Source: Streptomyces sp. CG4 (lineage in GTDB: Bacteria; Actinomycetota; Actinomycetes; Streptomycetales; Streptomycetaceae). From it: DNA of 64,000 nt. Location of the stretch: contig NZ_CP163525.1 of NCBI RefSeq assembly GCF_041080655.1, positions 7,564,001 to 7,628,000 on the forward strand, in the 5' to 3' direction. Both the position numbers and the translations under genes were made by a program. Under the pieces are notes generated by a model, which made no database searches, was not told the origin of the DNA, and saw only the letters and a program-made list of their open reading frames with translations. Positions 1 to 8,077 of this stretch are shown in pieces (position 1 is the stretch's first letter; each line of letters begins with the position of its first letter).

Positions 1-39
1 GATCCCGGCCCGGCGCCCGACCCCGGGCCCGACCCGGAC

Positions 40-354
40 TCACTCCGCGTCGGGCCCGTACACCTCGACCTTGTCCGAAACCCGGCGCACATGAATGCAC
101 TCGCCCGGACACTCCCGCGCCGAGTCCACCACATCCACCAGCAACGGCAACGGCACCGGAGCCGTCGCCCCCACCGCCTGCAGCAGCTCGTCGTCCGCGC
201 CCTTCACATAGGCCAGCCCGTCGATGTCCAGCTCGAACACCTCCGGGGCGTACTGGGCGCAGATCCCGTCGCCGGTACACAGATCCTGGTCGATCCAGAC
301 CTCCAGCGCCTCCCCGCCCGGGGCCTCCTGCTGCACGGTCACCTCTCCTGCCAT
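40..354 (-). CDS. [3Fe-4S] single-cluster ferredoxin
   Basis: Small acidic ferredoxin of about 104 aa. It is probably an electron carrier in the cytosol, typically for a P450 or another oxygenase; the partner is unknown. The sequence shows CTGDGIC and later ECPGECI, the C-x5-C...C-P pattern of single-cluster ferredoxins in which the usual second cysteine of a 4Fe-4S site is replaced, which favours a 3Fe-4S cluster. The start is uncertain: ATG at 354 has no clear ribosome site, while GTG codons at 342 and 336 lie beside a GGAGAG. It is divergent from arc, and the same neighbour is found beside arc in S. coelicolor. A role in pupylation is not known. Confidence 0.8.
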   Translation of the reverse strand: MAGEVTVQQEAPGGEALEVWIDQDLCTGDGICAQYAPEVFELDIDGLAYVKGADDELLQAVGATAPVPLPLLVDVVDSARECPGECIHVRRVSDKVEVYGPDAE

Positions 355-681
355 CGATGCGCCGGGCGGCGCCGGCACCACCAGGGCCAGCCGGGTCCGC
401 TCCAGCGGCTGTTGAACACCCCCGACCCTACCTCCGCCGCACATCCGGCCGACCTCCACCGCCACCGGGTTTCCACCCCCGCCCACCCGGGTAACAGCGC
501 CCGACCAGGACACAGGGGAGCCCACTGAGAGAACGACCACTTCTGGCTGGGCCGACCGTGACACCCACCGCCCGCACCGTCGCTCTGCGTAACGATCCAT
601 AGGAGCGCGGCCCACCCTGCCCGCAACCCGTCCCAACAGCCCGCACCGGACAACTCCGCCCACTCCTGAAGGGTTTTGACC

Positions 682-717
682 ACGTGATGCCCGGAACAAG
701 CTGCTTCCACATCACGT
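682..717. promoter_or_regulatory. long dyad in the ferredoxin/arc divergent region
   Basis: The 509-base gap between the divergent ferredoxin and arc starts contains a two-layer inverted repeat. The outer arms are ACGTGATG (682-689) and CATCACGT (710-717), perfectly complementary. Inside lies GGAA...TTCC around a central AGCT. It sits about 145 bases before arc and could bind a dimeric regulator of either gene. Apart from this and a TAGGGT -10-like box at 820-825 I see nothing else in the gap. Confidence 0.4.
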
Positions 718-819
718 TGAGTGGGTATCCCCTCCGTGCGAGGGAGAGCGCACCGGGTGACCGACGACACACCTTGACAGTCTTGGTGATCTAGGGGTTT
801 CAATCGACACCCACCCAGG

Positions 820-825
820 TAGGGT
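820..825 (+). promoter_or_regulatory. putative -10 box for arc
   Basis: TAGGGT followed by CTG lies about 39 bases before the arc start. The same TAGGGTCTG stretch precedes pup. No convincing -35 hexamer is visible at 17-18 bases, so this is only a weak promoter suggestion. Confidence 0.3.
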
Positions 826-863
826 CTGGAAGCGTCCAGCTCCCCTTGGAGGAGGTGAGGACC

Positions 864-2630
864 GTGGCAGCCCACGACGACGACATGAACCGCGGCATCC
901 GCCCGGGACGAGGGTCCGACGACCCGGCCGGGCAGATCGCCTACCTTGAGCAGGAGATCGCCGTCCTGCGACGCAAGCTCGCCGACTCTCCGCGACACAC
1001 GAGGATTCTCGAAGAGCGGATCGTCGAGCTGCAGACCAACCTGGCCGGTGTGTCCGCCCAGAACGAACGGCTGGCCAACACCCTCCGCGAGGCCCGCGAC
1101 CAGATCGTGGCCCTCAAGGAAGAGGTCGACCGGCTTGCCCAGCCACCGGCCGGCTTCGGAGTCTTCCTGCAAGCCAACGAAGACGCCACCGCCGACATCT
1201 TCACCGGCGGCCGCAAACTCCGGGTGAACGTCAGCCCAAGCGTCGACCTCGACGACCTGAGGCGTGGCCAGGAAGTCATGCTCAACGAAGCGCTCAACGT
1301 GGTCGAAGCCATGGAATTCGAGCGCGTCGGCGACATCGTCACCCTCAAGGAAATCCTCGAGGACGGCGAGCGCGCCCTCGTACTGGGCCACACCGACGAG
1401 GAACGGGTGGTACGGCTCGCCGAGCCGCTGCTGGACGTCACCATCCGCCCCGGCGACGCCCTCCTGCTCGAACCCCGCTCCGGCTACGTCTACGAAGTCG
1501 TCCCCAAGAGCGAAGTCGAAGAACTCGTCCTCGAAGAGGTCCCCGACATCGGCTACGAGCAGATCGGCGGACTCGGCAACCAGATCGAAGCCATCCGCGA
1601 CGCGGTCGAGCTGCCGTACCTCTACCCGGACCTCTTCAAGGAGCACGAGCTGCGCCCGCCCAAGGGCGTCCTGCTCTACGGCCCCCCCGGCTGCGGCAAG
1701 ACACTCATCGCCAAAGCCGTCGCCAACTCGCTCGCCAAGAAGGTCGCCGAGGTCACCGGTCAGGCCGCCGGCAAGAGCTTCTTCCTCAACATCAAGGGCC
1801 CCGAGCTCCTCAACAAGTACGTCGGCGAGACCGAGCGCCAGATCCGCCTCGTCTTCCAGCGTGCCCGTGAGAAGGCCAGCGAAGGCACGCCCGTGATCGT
1901 CTTCTTCGACGAGATGGAGTCCCTCTTCCGCACCCGCGGCTCCGGCGTCAGCTCCGACGTGGAAAACACCATCGTCCCCCAGTTGCTCGCCGAGATCGAC
2001 GGTGTCGAAGGCCTGCAGAACGTGGTCGTCATCGGCGCCTCCAACCGCGAGGACATGATCGACCCCGCCATCCTGCGCCCCGGCCGACTCGACGTGAAGA
2101 TCAAGATCGAGCGCCCCGACGCCGAGGCGGCGAAGGACATCTTCGGCAAGTACCTCACCGAGCGGCTCCCGCTGCACGCCGACGACCTCGGCGAGCACGG
2201 CGGCAGCAAGGAGACGACCGTCCAGAGCATGATCCAGACGGCCGTCGAGCAGATGTACGCCGAATCCGAGGAAAACCGCTTCCTGGAAGTCACCTACGCC
2301 AACGGCGACAAGGAAGTCCTCTACTTCAAGGACTTCAACTCCGGCGCCATGATCGAAAACATTGTCGGCCGCGCCAAGAAAATGGCGATCAAGGACTTCC
2401 TCGAAAAGAACCAGAAAGGCCTCCGCGTCTCCCACCTCCTCCAAGCCTGCGTGGACGAGTTCAAGGAGAACGAAGACCTGCCCAACACCACCAACCCCGA
2501 CGACTGGGCCCGAATCTCCGGAAAGAAGGGCGAACGGATCGTCTACATCCGCACCCTCATCACCGGAAAGCAGGGCGCGGACACCGGCCGCTCCATCGAC
2601 ACGGTGGCGAACACCGGCCAGTACCTGTAA
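864..2630 (+). CDS. arc: proteasome-associated AAA ATPase ARC (Mpa)
   Basis: Hexameric ring ATPase that recognises pupylated proteins, unfolds them and feeds them into the 20S proteasome in the cytosol. The 588 aa protein has, in order, an N-terminal coiled coil (about 23-92) that binds Pup, an inter/OB domain (about 97-215), and an AAA domain with Walker A GPPGCGKT at 273-280 and Walker B around FFDEMES. It ends in GQYL; the C-terminal QYL is the motif that docks Mpa onto the proteasome alpha ring. GTG at 864 was chosen because GGAGGAGGTGAGG lies just before it; an upstream TTG at 846 falls inside that ribosome site. It is first in the pupylation cluster and followed by its own terminator. 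Confidence 0.97.
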   Translation: MAAHDDDMNRGIRPGRGSDDPAGQIAYLEQEIAVLRRKLADSPRHTRILEERIVELQTNLAGVSAQNERLANTLREARDQIVALKEEVDRLAQPPAGFGVFLQANEDATADIFTGGRKLRVNVSPSVDLDDLRRGQEVMLNEALNVVEAMEFERVGDIVTLKEILEDGERALVLGHTDEERVVRLAEPLLDVTIRPGDALLLEPRSGYVYEVVPKSEVEELVLEEVPDIGYEQIGGLGNQIEAIRDAVELPYLYPDLFKEHELRPPKGVLLYGPPGCGKTLIAKAVANSLAKKVAEVTGQAAGKSFFLNIKGPELLNKYVGETERQIRLVFQRAREKASEGTPVIVFFDEMESLFRTRGSGVSSDVENTIVPQLLAEIDGVEGLQNVVVIGASNREDMIDPAILRPGRLDVKIKIERPDAEAAKDIFGKYLTERLPLHADDLGEHGGSKETTVQSMIQTAVEQMYAESEENRFLEVTYANGDKEVLYFKDFNSGAMIENIVGRAKKMAIKDFLEKNQKGLRVSHLLQACVDEFKENEDLPNTTNPDDWARISGKKGERIVYIRTLITGKQGADTGRSIDTVANTGQYL

Positions 2631-2639
2631 AACCAGGGC

Positions 2640-2682
2640 GGCTGCGGGTCCCCACACCGGGAACCCGCAGCCGACTGTTTTT
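2640..2682 (+). terminator. intrinsic terminator after arc
   Basis: A hairpin with a GGCTGCGGGT/ACCCGCAGCC stem, one mismatch and three more pairs is followed after five bases by TTTTT. It lies 10 bases past the arc stop, so dop probably has its own promoter in the remaining 180-base gap. Confidence 0.8.
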
Positions 2683-2862
2683 CTGGCCACGACCGGAGCA
2701 GGCAATGACGCAAATGATCTCCCCACCAGCGCAAAGGCGTTCTAGGCTCGTTCCTACCGCCGAGTCGCGCAGTGCGGGGACGGGCACCGCACACGCACCG
2801 GAGCGCCAGCGGTACTTGAGCGGCGCCCACGACCGAGGGTGCCGCCCGGCAAGGAGGGCCGC

Positions 2863-4374
2863 ATGACCGTACGGCGAGTAATGGGCATCGAGACGGAGTA
2901 CGGCATCTCCGTCCCCGGCCACCCCAACGCCAATGCCATGCTCACCTCGTCCCAGATCGTCAACGCCTACGCAGCGGCGATGCACCGGGCCCGCCGGGCC
3001 CGCTGGGACTTCGAGGAGGAAAACCCGCTACGGGACGCGCGAGGCTTCGACCTCGCCCGCGAGGCCGCCGACGCCAGCCAGCTCACCGACGAGGACATCG
3101 GCCTCGCCAACGTGATCCTCACCAACGGCGCGCGACTGTACGTGGACCACGCCCACCCCGAATACAGCGCCCCGGAGGTCACCAACCCACGCGACGCCGT
3201 CCTCTGGGACAAGGCCGGCGAACGCATCATGGCAGAGGCCGCAGAGCGAGCCGCCCAGCTCCCCGGCGCCCAGCCCATCCACCTCTACAAGAACAACACC
3301 GACAACAAGGGCGCCAGCTACGGCACGCACGAAAACTACCTGATGAAGCGGGAAACCCCCTTCTCCGACATCGTGCGCCACCTCACCCCCTTCTTCGTCT
3401 CCCGCCAGGTCTTCGCCGGAGCCGGCCGCGTCGGCATCGGCCAGGACGGCCACGAACACGGCTTCCAGATCAGCCAGCGAGCCGACTACTTCGAAGTCGA
3501 AGTCGGCCTGGAGACCACCCTCAAGCGCCCCATCATCAACACCCGGGACGAACCCCACGCCGACGCGGAGAAATACCGCCGCCTCCACGTGATCATCGGC
3601 GACGCGAACCTCTCCGAGATCTCGACGTACCTCAAACTCGGCACGACCGCCCTGGTCCTCTCCATGATCGAGGACGCCTTCATCGCCGTGGACCTGGCGG
3701 TCGACCAGCCGGTACGCACCCTGCACCAGGTCTCGCACGACCCCTCCCTGAAGCGGCTGGTGACTCTGCGCAGCGGTCGGACCCTGACCGCGGTCCAGCT
3801 CCAGATGGAGTACTTCGAACTGGCCCGCAAGTACGTCGAGGAGCGCTACGGCGCCGACGCCGACGACCAGACCAAGGACGTCCTGACCCGCTGGGAAGAC
3901 ACCCTCACGCGCCTGGAGAACGACCCCATGAGCCTCGCCGGCGAACTCGACTGGGTCGCCAAACGCGAGCTCATGGAGGGCTACCGCCGCCGCGACGGCC
4001 TCGACTGGGACGCCGCCCGCCTCCACCTCGTCGACCTCCAGTACGCGGACGTACGCGCCGAGAAAGGCCTCTACAACCGCCTCGTCGCCCGCGGCCGCGT
4101 GAAGCGCCTCCTCGCGGAGACAGACGTCGAGCAGGCCATGACGAAGCCACCGGAGGACACCCGCGCCTACTTCCGCGGCCGCTGCCTGGAGCAGTACGCC
4201 GACGACGTCGCCGCGGCCAGCTGGGACTCGGTCATCTTCGACCTCCCGGGCCGGGACTCGCTGCAGCGCGTTCCAACCCTGGAACCGCTACGCGGAACGC
4301 GAAATCACGTCAAGGAACTGCTGGACCGCTGCCGCACGGCGGAAGACCTGGTCAGGGTCCTGTCGGGCGGCTGA
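2863..4374 (+). CDS. dop: Pup depupylase/deamidase Dop
   Basis: Removes Pup from substrates and, where needed, deamidates the Pup C-terminus. It belongs to the carboxylate-amine ligase (glutamine synthetase-like) fold and acts in the cytosol. The 503 aa protein shows GIETEYG (E10, E12; ATP/Mg site), the catalytic Asp95 in YVDHAHPEYS, and the NNTDNKGASYG and INTRDEPHADAEKYRR segments shared with PafA. Between the N-terminal motif and Asp95 it is about 40 residues longer than PafA in this window, which corresponds to the Dop loop. ATG at 2863 has AAGGAGGG 5 bases upstream. Because Pup here already ends in Glu, the main job is probably depupylation. Confidence 0.97.
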   Translation: MTVRRVMGIETEYGISVPGHPNANAMLTSSQIVNAYAAAMHRARRARWDFEEENPLRDARGFDLAREAADASQLTDEDIGLANVILTNGARLYVDHAHPEYSAPEVTNPRDAVLWDKAGERIMAEAAERAAQLPGAQPIHLYKNNTDNKGASYGTHENYLMKRETPFSDIVRHLTPFFVSRQVFAGAGRVGIGQDGHEHGFQISQRADYFEVEVGLETTLKRPIINTRDEPHADAEKYRRLHVIIGDANLSEISTYLKLGTTALVLSMIEDAFIAVDLAVDQPVRTLHQVSHDPSLKRLVTLRSGRTLTAVQLQMEYFELARKYVEERYGADADDQTKDVLTRWEDTLTRLENDPMSLAGELDWVAKRELMEGYRRRDGLDWDAARLHLVDLQYADVRAEKGLYNRLVARGRVKRLLAETDVEQAMTKPPEDTRAYFRGRCLEQYADDVAAASWDSVIFDLPGRDSLQRVPTLEPLRGTRNHVKELLDRCRTAEDLVRVLSGG

Positions 4375-4400
4375 GCGGACCACGCGGGCACCCGGCCCGC

Positions 4401-4435
4401 CCCGGGCGGACAGGGTGGAAATCCCACCGCCCGGG
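4401..4435 (+). terminator. hairpin between dop and pup
   Basis: CCCGGGCGG (4401-4409) pairs perfectly with CCGCCCGGG (4427-4435), enclosing a small inner stem. No T tail. It probably ends dop transcripts or attenuates read-through into pup. Confidence 0.55.
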
Positions 4436-4496
4436 AATCATCGAGGTGGCCCCCGTACGTTGGAGAAACTGCGGGGCCGATGTCGGACCCGGCTTG

Positions 4497-4502
4497 TAGG
4501 GT
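4497..4502 (+). promoter_or_regulatory. putative -10 box for pup
   Basis: TAGGGT followed by CTG, the same nine bases as upstream of arc, lies 44 bases before the pup start and downstream of the dop/pup hairpin. This is consistent with a separate pup promoter. There is no clear -35 box. Confidence 0.35.
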
Positions 4503-4546
4503 CTGATCATCACCGATCGGCAGGCGAACTGAGCGGGGTGAGGGAT

Positions 4547-4765
4547 ATGGCAACCAAGGACACCGGCGGCGGCCAGCAGAAGGCCACACGCTCCACCGAA
4601 GAGGTCGAGGAGCAGGCGCAGGACGCGCAGGCTTCGGAGGACCTCAAGGAGCGGCACGAGAAGCTGAGCGATGACGTGGACTCCGTCCTCGATGAAATCG
4701 ACGATGTCCTCGAGGAGAATGCCGAGGACTTCGTGCGCTCCTTCGTTCAGAAGGGTGGAGAGTAG
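4547..4765 (+). CDS. pup: prokaryotic ubiquitin-like protein Pup
   Basis: 72 aa, acidic, largely disordered tag that PafA links through its C-terminal glutamate to substrate lysines. It is Gln/Glu/Asp rich, with a helix-forming central region (about 21-52) that binds the ARC coiled coil, and it ends in FVQKGGE. The last codon is GAG, so the tag is encoded in the ready form (GGE) and needs no deamidation, unlike the GGQ Pup of mycobacteria. ATG at 4547 follows GGGGTGAGGG. It precedes the broken endonuclease VII-like gene and prcBA. Confidence 0.97.
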   Translation: MATKDTGGGQQKATRSTEEVEEQAQDAQASEDLKERHEKLSDDVDSVLDEIDDVLEENAEDFVRSFVQKGGE

Positions 4766-4822
4766 CTTCTACCTTCGGATCAAAGGAAGGTGTCGGGGGC
4801 GGAGTTGGAAAGCGAAGAAGGC

Positions 4823-5214
4823 GTGAAGCGCTGCTCGCGGTGCAAGCAGCACAAGCCGCGGGCAGCGTTCGCACGGAACCAGGCGATGCGCGATGGGTCT
4901 GTAAGGCGTGCAAGGCGGTGAAGAGTCGGCAGCGCCATCTCAGGCGAAACTACGGCCTCACCGAAGCCGAGCGCGACGCGATGATCGCCTCCCGGCTCGG
5001 CCTCTGCGTGATCTGCCTGGCTGCCCCGCCCGTGCATGTGGATCACTGCCACAAGACGGGTAGGGTCCGAGGCGTACTGTGCTTCAACTGCAACTCGGCC
5101 ATCGGCAAGTTGGGTGACAACCCCGACGCCGTACGCCGGGCCGCTGCCTATCTGGAAGGAAACCTGTGGAAGCCAACACTCGTAGCACAGGGCGTCTACC
5201 AGCTGCCTTCCTGA
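4823..5214 (+). pseudogene. endonuclease VII-like HNH gene with frameshift
   Basis: In other streptomycetes a recombination endonuclease VII-family gene sits here between pup and prcB. The N-terminal part reads from GTG 4823 (possibly GTG 4790) and contains the first zinc pair CSRC, but stops at 4921. The rest continues in the -1 frame from about 4896: VCKACKAV, then YGLTEAERD, VHVDHCHKTGRVRG and CFNCNSAIG, ending at 5214. One inserted base near 4901 would join MRDG to VCKAC. The joined protein would be about 130 aa, apparently shorter than relatives, so an internal deletion may accompany the shift. A sequencing error is the main alternative. The end overlaps the prcB start. Confidence 0.75.
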
Positions 5215-6011
5215 CGCCCGGGTCCTCCTCCTTCATGGACTTTCTGTCCGAGCACCAGCCGGAGCTGCTGCCCGGCAAGCGGCAGTTGCCGCCCACACAG
5301 GGCGTGATCGAGGCGCCGCACGGGACGACGATCGTCGCCGTGACGTTCCCCGGGGGCGTGGTGCTTGCCGGTGACCGCCGGGCCACGATGGGCAATGTGA
5401 TCGCTCAGCGGGACATCGAGAAGGTCTTCCCGGCGGACGAGTACTCGGCCGTCGGTATCGCCGGCGCCGCCGGTCTGGCCGTGGAGATGGTCAAGCTCTT
5501 CCAGCTGGAGCTGGAGCACTTCGAGAAGGTCGAGGGTGCGCAGCTGTCGCTGGAGGGCAAGGCGAACCGGCTGTCGACCATGATCCGTTCCAATCTCGGC
5601 ATGGCCATGCAGGGCTTGGCCGTGGTGCCGCTCTTCGCGGGTTACGACCTGGACCGCGAGAAGGGCCGGATCTTCTCCTACGACGTGACGGGCGGCCGTT
5701 CCGAGGAGCACAACTTCTCGGCGACGGGTTCCGGCTCGATCTTCGCGCGTGGTGCGATGAAGAAGCTGTTCCGTGACGATCTGAGCGAGGAGCAGGCGAC
5801 CACGCTGGTGGTGCAGGCTCTGTATGACGCGGCTGACGATGACTCGGCGACCGGTGGTCCCGATGTCGCCCGCCGGATCTACCCGATCATCACCGTGATC
5901 ACCGAGGACGGTTTCCGTCGGCTCACGGAGGAGGAGTCCTCCGAGGTCGCGCGGGCGGTGCTCCAGCGGCGTCTGGAGGAGCCGGACGGCCCCAAGGCCG
6001 CCCTGCTCTGA
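5166..6011 (+). CDS. prcB: 20S proteasome beta subunit
   Basis: Catalytic subunit of the 20S core particle; two beta rings form the proteolytic chamber. The 281 aa precursor has a 53-residue propeptide that is cut between Gly53 and Thr54 in APHG-TTIVAV. Counting from Thr1 of the mature chain, Asp17 and Lys33 are present, as in active threonine proteases. GTG at 5166 lies inside the end of the endonuclease-like gene in another frame, with GAAGGAAACC before it, so translation may be coupled. Length and propeptide match S. coelicolor PrcB. Confidence 0.97.
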   Translation: MEANTRSTGRLPAAFLTPGSSSFMDFLSEHQPELLPGKRQLPPTQGVIEAPHGTTIVAVTFPGGVVLAGDRRATMGNVIAQRDIEKVFPADEYSAVGIAGAAGLAVEMVKLFQLELEHFEKVEGAQLSLEGKANRLSTMIRSNLGMAMQGLAVVPLFAGYDLDREKGRIFSYDVTGGRSEEHNFSATGSGSIFARGAMKKLFRDDLSEEQATTLVVQALYDAADDDSATGGPDVARRIYPIITVITEDGFRRLTEEESSEVARAVLQRRLEEPDGPKAALL

Positions 6012-6074
6012 GCGCGGGCCCCGGCTTCTTATCAAGGTGATCCAGTGACCAGGACAGAAAGGGACGGATAACCG

Positions 6075-6827
6075 GTGTCGACGCCGTTCTATGTCTCACC
6101 TCAGCAGGCCATGGCCGACCGGGCGGAGTATGCCCGCAAGGGCATCGCCCGTGGCCGCAGTCTTGTGGTCATGCAGTATGCCGACGGGATCGTGTTCGTC
6201 GGTGAGAACCCGTCCCGTGCGCTGCACAAGTTCAGCGAGATCTATGACCGGATCGGTTTCGCGGCCGCCGGTAAGTACAACGAGTACGAGAACCTGCGCA
6301 TCGGTGGTGTTCGCTACGCCGACCTGCGGGGTTACACCTATGACCGTGACGATGTGACCGCTCGTGGTCTGGCGAACGTCTATGCCCAGACGCTCGGCAC
6401 GATCTTCTCCTCCGCCGCTGAGAAGCCGTATGAGGTGGAGCTGGTCGTGGCGGAGGTGGGGGAGACCCCGGAGGGCGATCAGATCTATCGGCTGCCGCAT
6501 GACGGTTCGATCGTGGACGAGCATGGCTCGGTCGCGGTGGGCGGCAATGCGGAGCAGATCAGCAGTTTCCTGGATCAGCGGCACCGTGATGGCATGTCGC
6601 TGGCAGAGGCGTTGAAGCTGGCGGTGCAGGCGCTGTCGCGTGACACCAATGGCAGTGAGCGGGAGATTCCCGCGGAGCGTCTTGAGGTGGCTGTGCTGGA
6701 TCGTACGCGTCCGCAGAAGCGCAAGTTCAAGCGGATCGTCGGTCGTCGGTTGTCGCGTCTGCTGGCGGCGGACGGTGCGGCCACAGAGGCGGAGAGCGCC
6801 GAGGAGGACGGCTCCGAGGAGGAGTGA
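6075..6827 (+). CDS. prcA: 20S proteasome alpha subunit
   Basis: 250 aa non-catalytic subunit that forms the outer rings. Its N-terminus gates the entry pore and it docks the C-terminus of ARC. The start MSTPFYVSPQQAMADRAEYARKG is the usual actinobacterial alpha N-terminus, and the fold continues through GKYNEYENLRIGG. The tail after about residue 220 is acidic and low in complexity (EAESAEEDGSEEE), as in other Streptomyces alpha subunits. It lies 63 bases after prcB in the same operon and is followed by a strong hairpin. Confidence 0.96.
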   Translation: MSTPFYVSPQQAMADRAEYARKGIARGRSLVVMQYADGIVFVGENPSRALHKFSEIYDRIGFAAAGKYNEYENLRIGGVRYADLRGYTYDRDDVTARGLANVYAQTLGTIFSSAAEKPYEVELVVAEVGETPEGDQIYRLPHDGSIVDEHGSVAVGGNAEQISSFLDQRHRDGMSLAEALKLAVQALSRDTNGSEREIPAERLEVAVLDRTRPQKRKFKRIVGRRLSRLLAADGAATEAESAEEDGSEEE

Positions 6828-6858
6828 CGTCCGGGCGTGTCCCGCCCGCCTGCCTTGT

Positions 6859-6892
6859 GTGTGCCCCGGCCGTGTCTCTGGCCGGGGCACAC
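6859..6892 (+). terminator. terminator hairpin after prcA
   Basis: A perfect 13-bp stem, GTGTGCCCCGGCC/GGCCGGGGCACAC, with an 8-base loop and no T tail. It lies between the convergent prcA and LacI-type genes and can serve both. Confidence 0.8.
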
Positions 6893-6926
6893 GGCGTTAG
6901 GTGCGGCACCGGGTCGGGGTGGATGT

Positions 6927-7943
6927 CTAGGCGGCCCGTGGTGGGGCTGTGGAGCCTCTGACGACCAGGTGGACCGGGATGTCCCCGCCCTCCGGCTCCC
7001 GTCCCTCCAGGACGGCCAGGAGGGCCTGCATGCCGCGTTCGCCGAAGAGTTCGGCGTCGAGTCGTACGGTGGTCAGTTCGGGGTCGATGGCGGTGGCGAG
7101 GGCGAGGTCGTCGAGGCCGGTGACGGAGATGTCGTCGGGGATGCGCAGGCCGAGGCGGCGGACGGCTTTGTAGGCGCCGGCGGCGAGTTTGTCGTCGTCG
7201 CAGATGATGGCGGTGGGCCGGGGGCCGGGTGTGGTGAGGGCTTTCTCGGTGGCGGTGAGGGCGCCTTCGATGGAGATGGGGGCGCGGGCCGTGCGTACCT
7301 CTGTCCCTGGTACGGCTGCCATGCGTGCTGCCAGTTCATTCGCGCGGATGTCGAAGGTCCATGAGGGGACGTCGGCGGCGAGGTGGAGGATGCGGCGGTG
7401 GCCGAGGTGGAGGAGGTGTTCGGTGACCTGGCGGACGCCGTCGGCGATGTCGAGGTTGACGGTGGCGGCGCCGAGGCTGCCTTCCGGGTCGCTGTCGAGC
7501 ATGACGAGGGGGAGCTGGTCGCCGCGGATGGCGGTGAGGGCGTCGGCGGCCATGGAGGAGGCGATGACGCCGTCGAGGGCGGCTTGGGCGGAGGCGAAGG
7601 GGTCGCGGGCGGGGCCGATGCCTTCGGGGGAGGGGTAGAGGACGACGCCGAAGCCGTTTTCGGCGGCGACGCGTGCGGCGCCGGTGTAGACGCCGGCGAA
7701 GAACTCGGTCGTCAGGGCGGGTACGACGAGCAGGACCGTGCGGGTGCGGCCGAGGCGGAGGTTGCGGGCGGCGAGGTTGGGGCGGTAGCCGAGTTCGCGT
7801 GCGGCGTGACGGACGCGTTCGGCGGTGGCTTCGGATACTCGGCCGCGCCATTTGTCGCCGAGGACGAGGGAGACGGCGGCTTGGGAGACTCCGGCTGCCT
7901 GGGCGACGTCCCGGCTGGTCGGGCGCGTGCTGCTGCGTGCCAC
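6927..7943 (-). CDS. LacI-family transcriptional regulator
   Basis: About 338 aa DNA-binding regulator. It has an N-terminal LacI helix-turn-helix (TSRDVAQAAGVSQAAVSLVL), the hinge ELGYRPNLAARNLR, and a periplasmic-binding-protein-like effector domain (VLLVVPALTTEFFAGVYTG to the C-terminus). The effector is unknown. GTG at 7943 places the HTH at the usual distance from the N-terminus and has GAGGAG upstream; a longer form from GTG 7997 is possible. It is divergent from an MFS gene, its likely target. The pair interrupts the Pup-proteasome genes between prcA and pafA, an arrangement also known in S. coelicolor. Confidence 0.9.
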   Translation of the reverse strand: MARSSTRPTSRDVAQAAGVSQAAVSLVLGDKWRGRVSEATAERVRHAARELGYRPNLAARNLRLGRTRTVLLVVPALTTEFFAGVYTGAARVAAENGFGVVLYPSPEGIGPARDPFASAQAALDGVIASSMAADALTAIRGDQLPLVMLDSDPEGSLGAATVNLDIADGVRQVTEHLLHLGHRRILHLAADVPSWTFDIRANELAARMAAVPGTEVRTARAPISIEGALTATEKALTTPGPRPTAIICDDDKLAAGAYKAVRRLGLRIPDDISVTGLDDLALATAIDPELTTVRLDAELFGERGMQALLAVLEGREPEGGDIPVHLVVRGSTAPPRAA

Positions 7944-8001
7944 CGTGGGCCTGCTCCTCTGTGTGGGGTCGTTCGTCTGGACGTGTGAACAGCGCACATG
8001 G

Positions 8002-8028
8002 TACGTATGGGCGCGGAAGTTATACGTA
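8002..8028. promoter_or_regulatory. paired TACGTA sites, candidate LacI-type operator
   Basis: Two TACGTA hexamers (8002-8007 and 8023-8028) sit 21 bases apart centre to centre, two helical turns, in the gap between the LacI-family gene and the MFS gene. Their position suits control of both promoters. Whether this regulator binds there is inference. Confidence 0.35.
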
Positions 8029-8077
8029 AAACGTCGGGTCGTCGCGGCGGCCCGGCCGAGTCGCTGGAGGGCAGCAC

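Noticed and set aside
774..779. TTGACA upstream of arc as a -35 box
   Set aside because: The nearest acceptable -10 (TAGGGT at 820) is 40 bases away and no TAnnnT box lies at 16-19 bases.
339..2726. Very long minus-strand open frame opposite arc (795 codons)
   Set aside because: High third-position GC creates long antisense frames; codon positions fit arc on the plus strand, and the product has no recognisable domain.
4896..4910. Programmed -1 frameshift in the endonuclease-like gene
   Set aside because: There is no X-XXY-YYZ slippery heptamer and no clear downstream stem at proper spacing, so mutation or a sequencing error is more likely.
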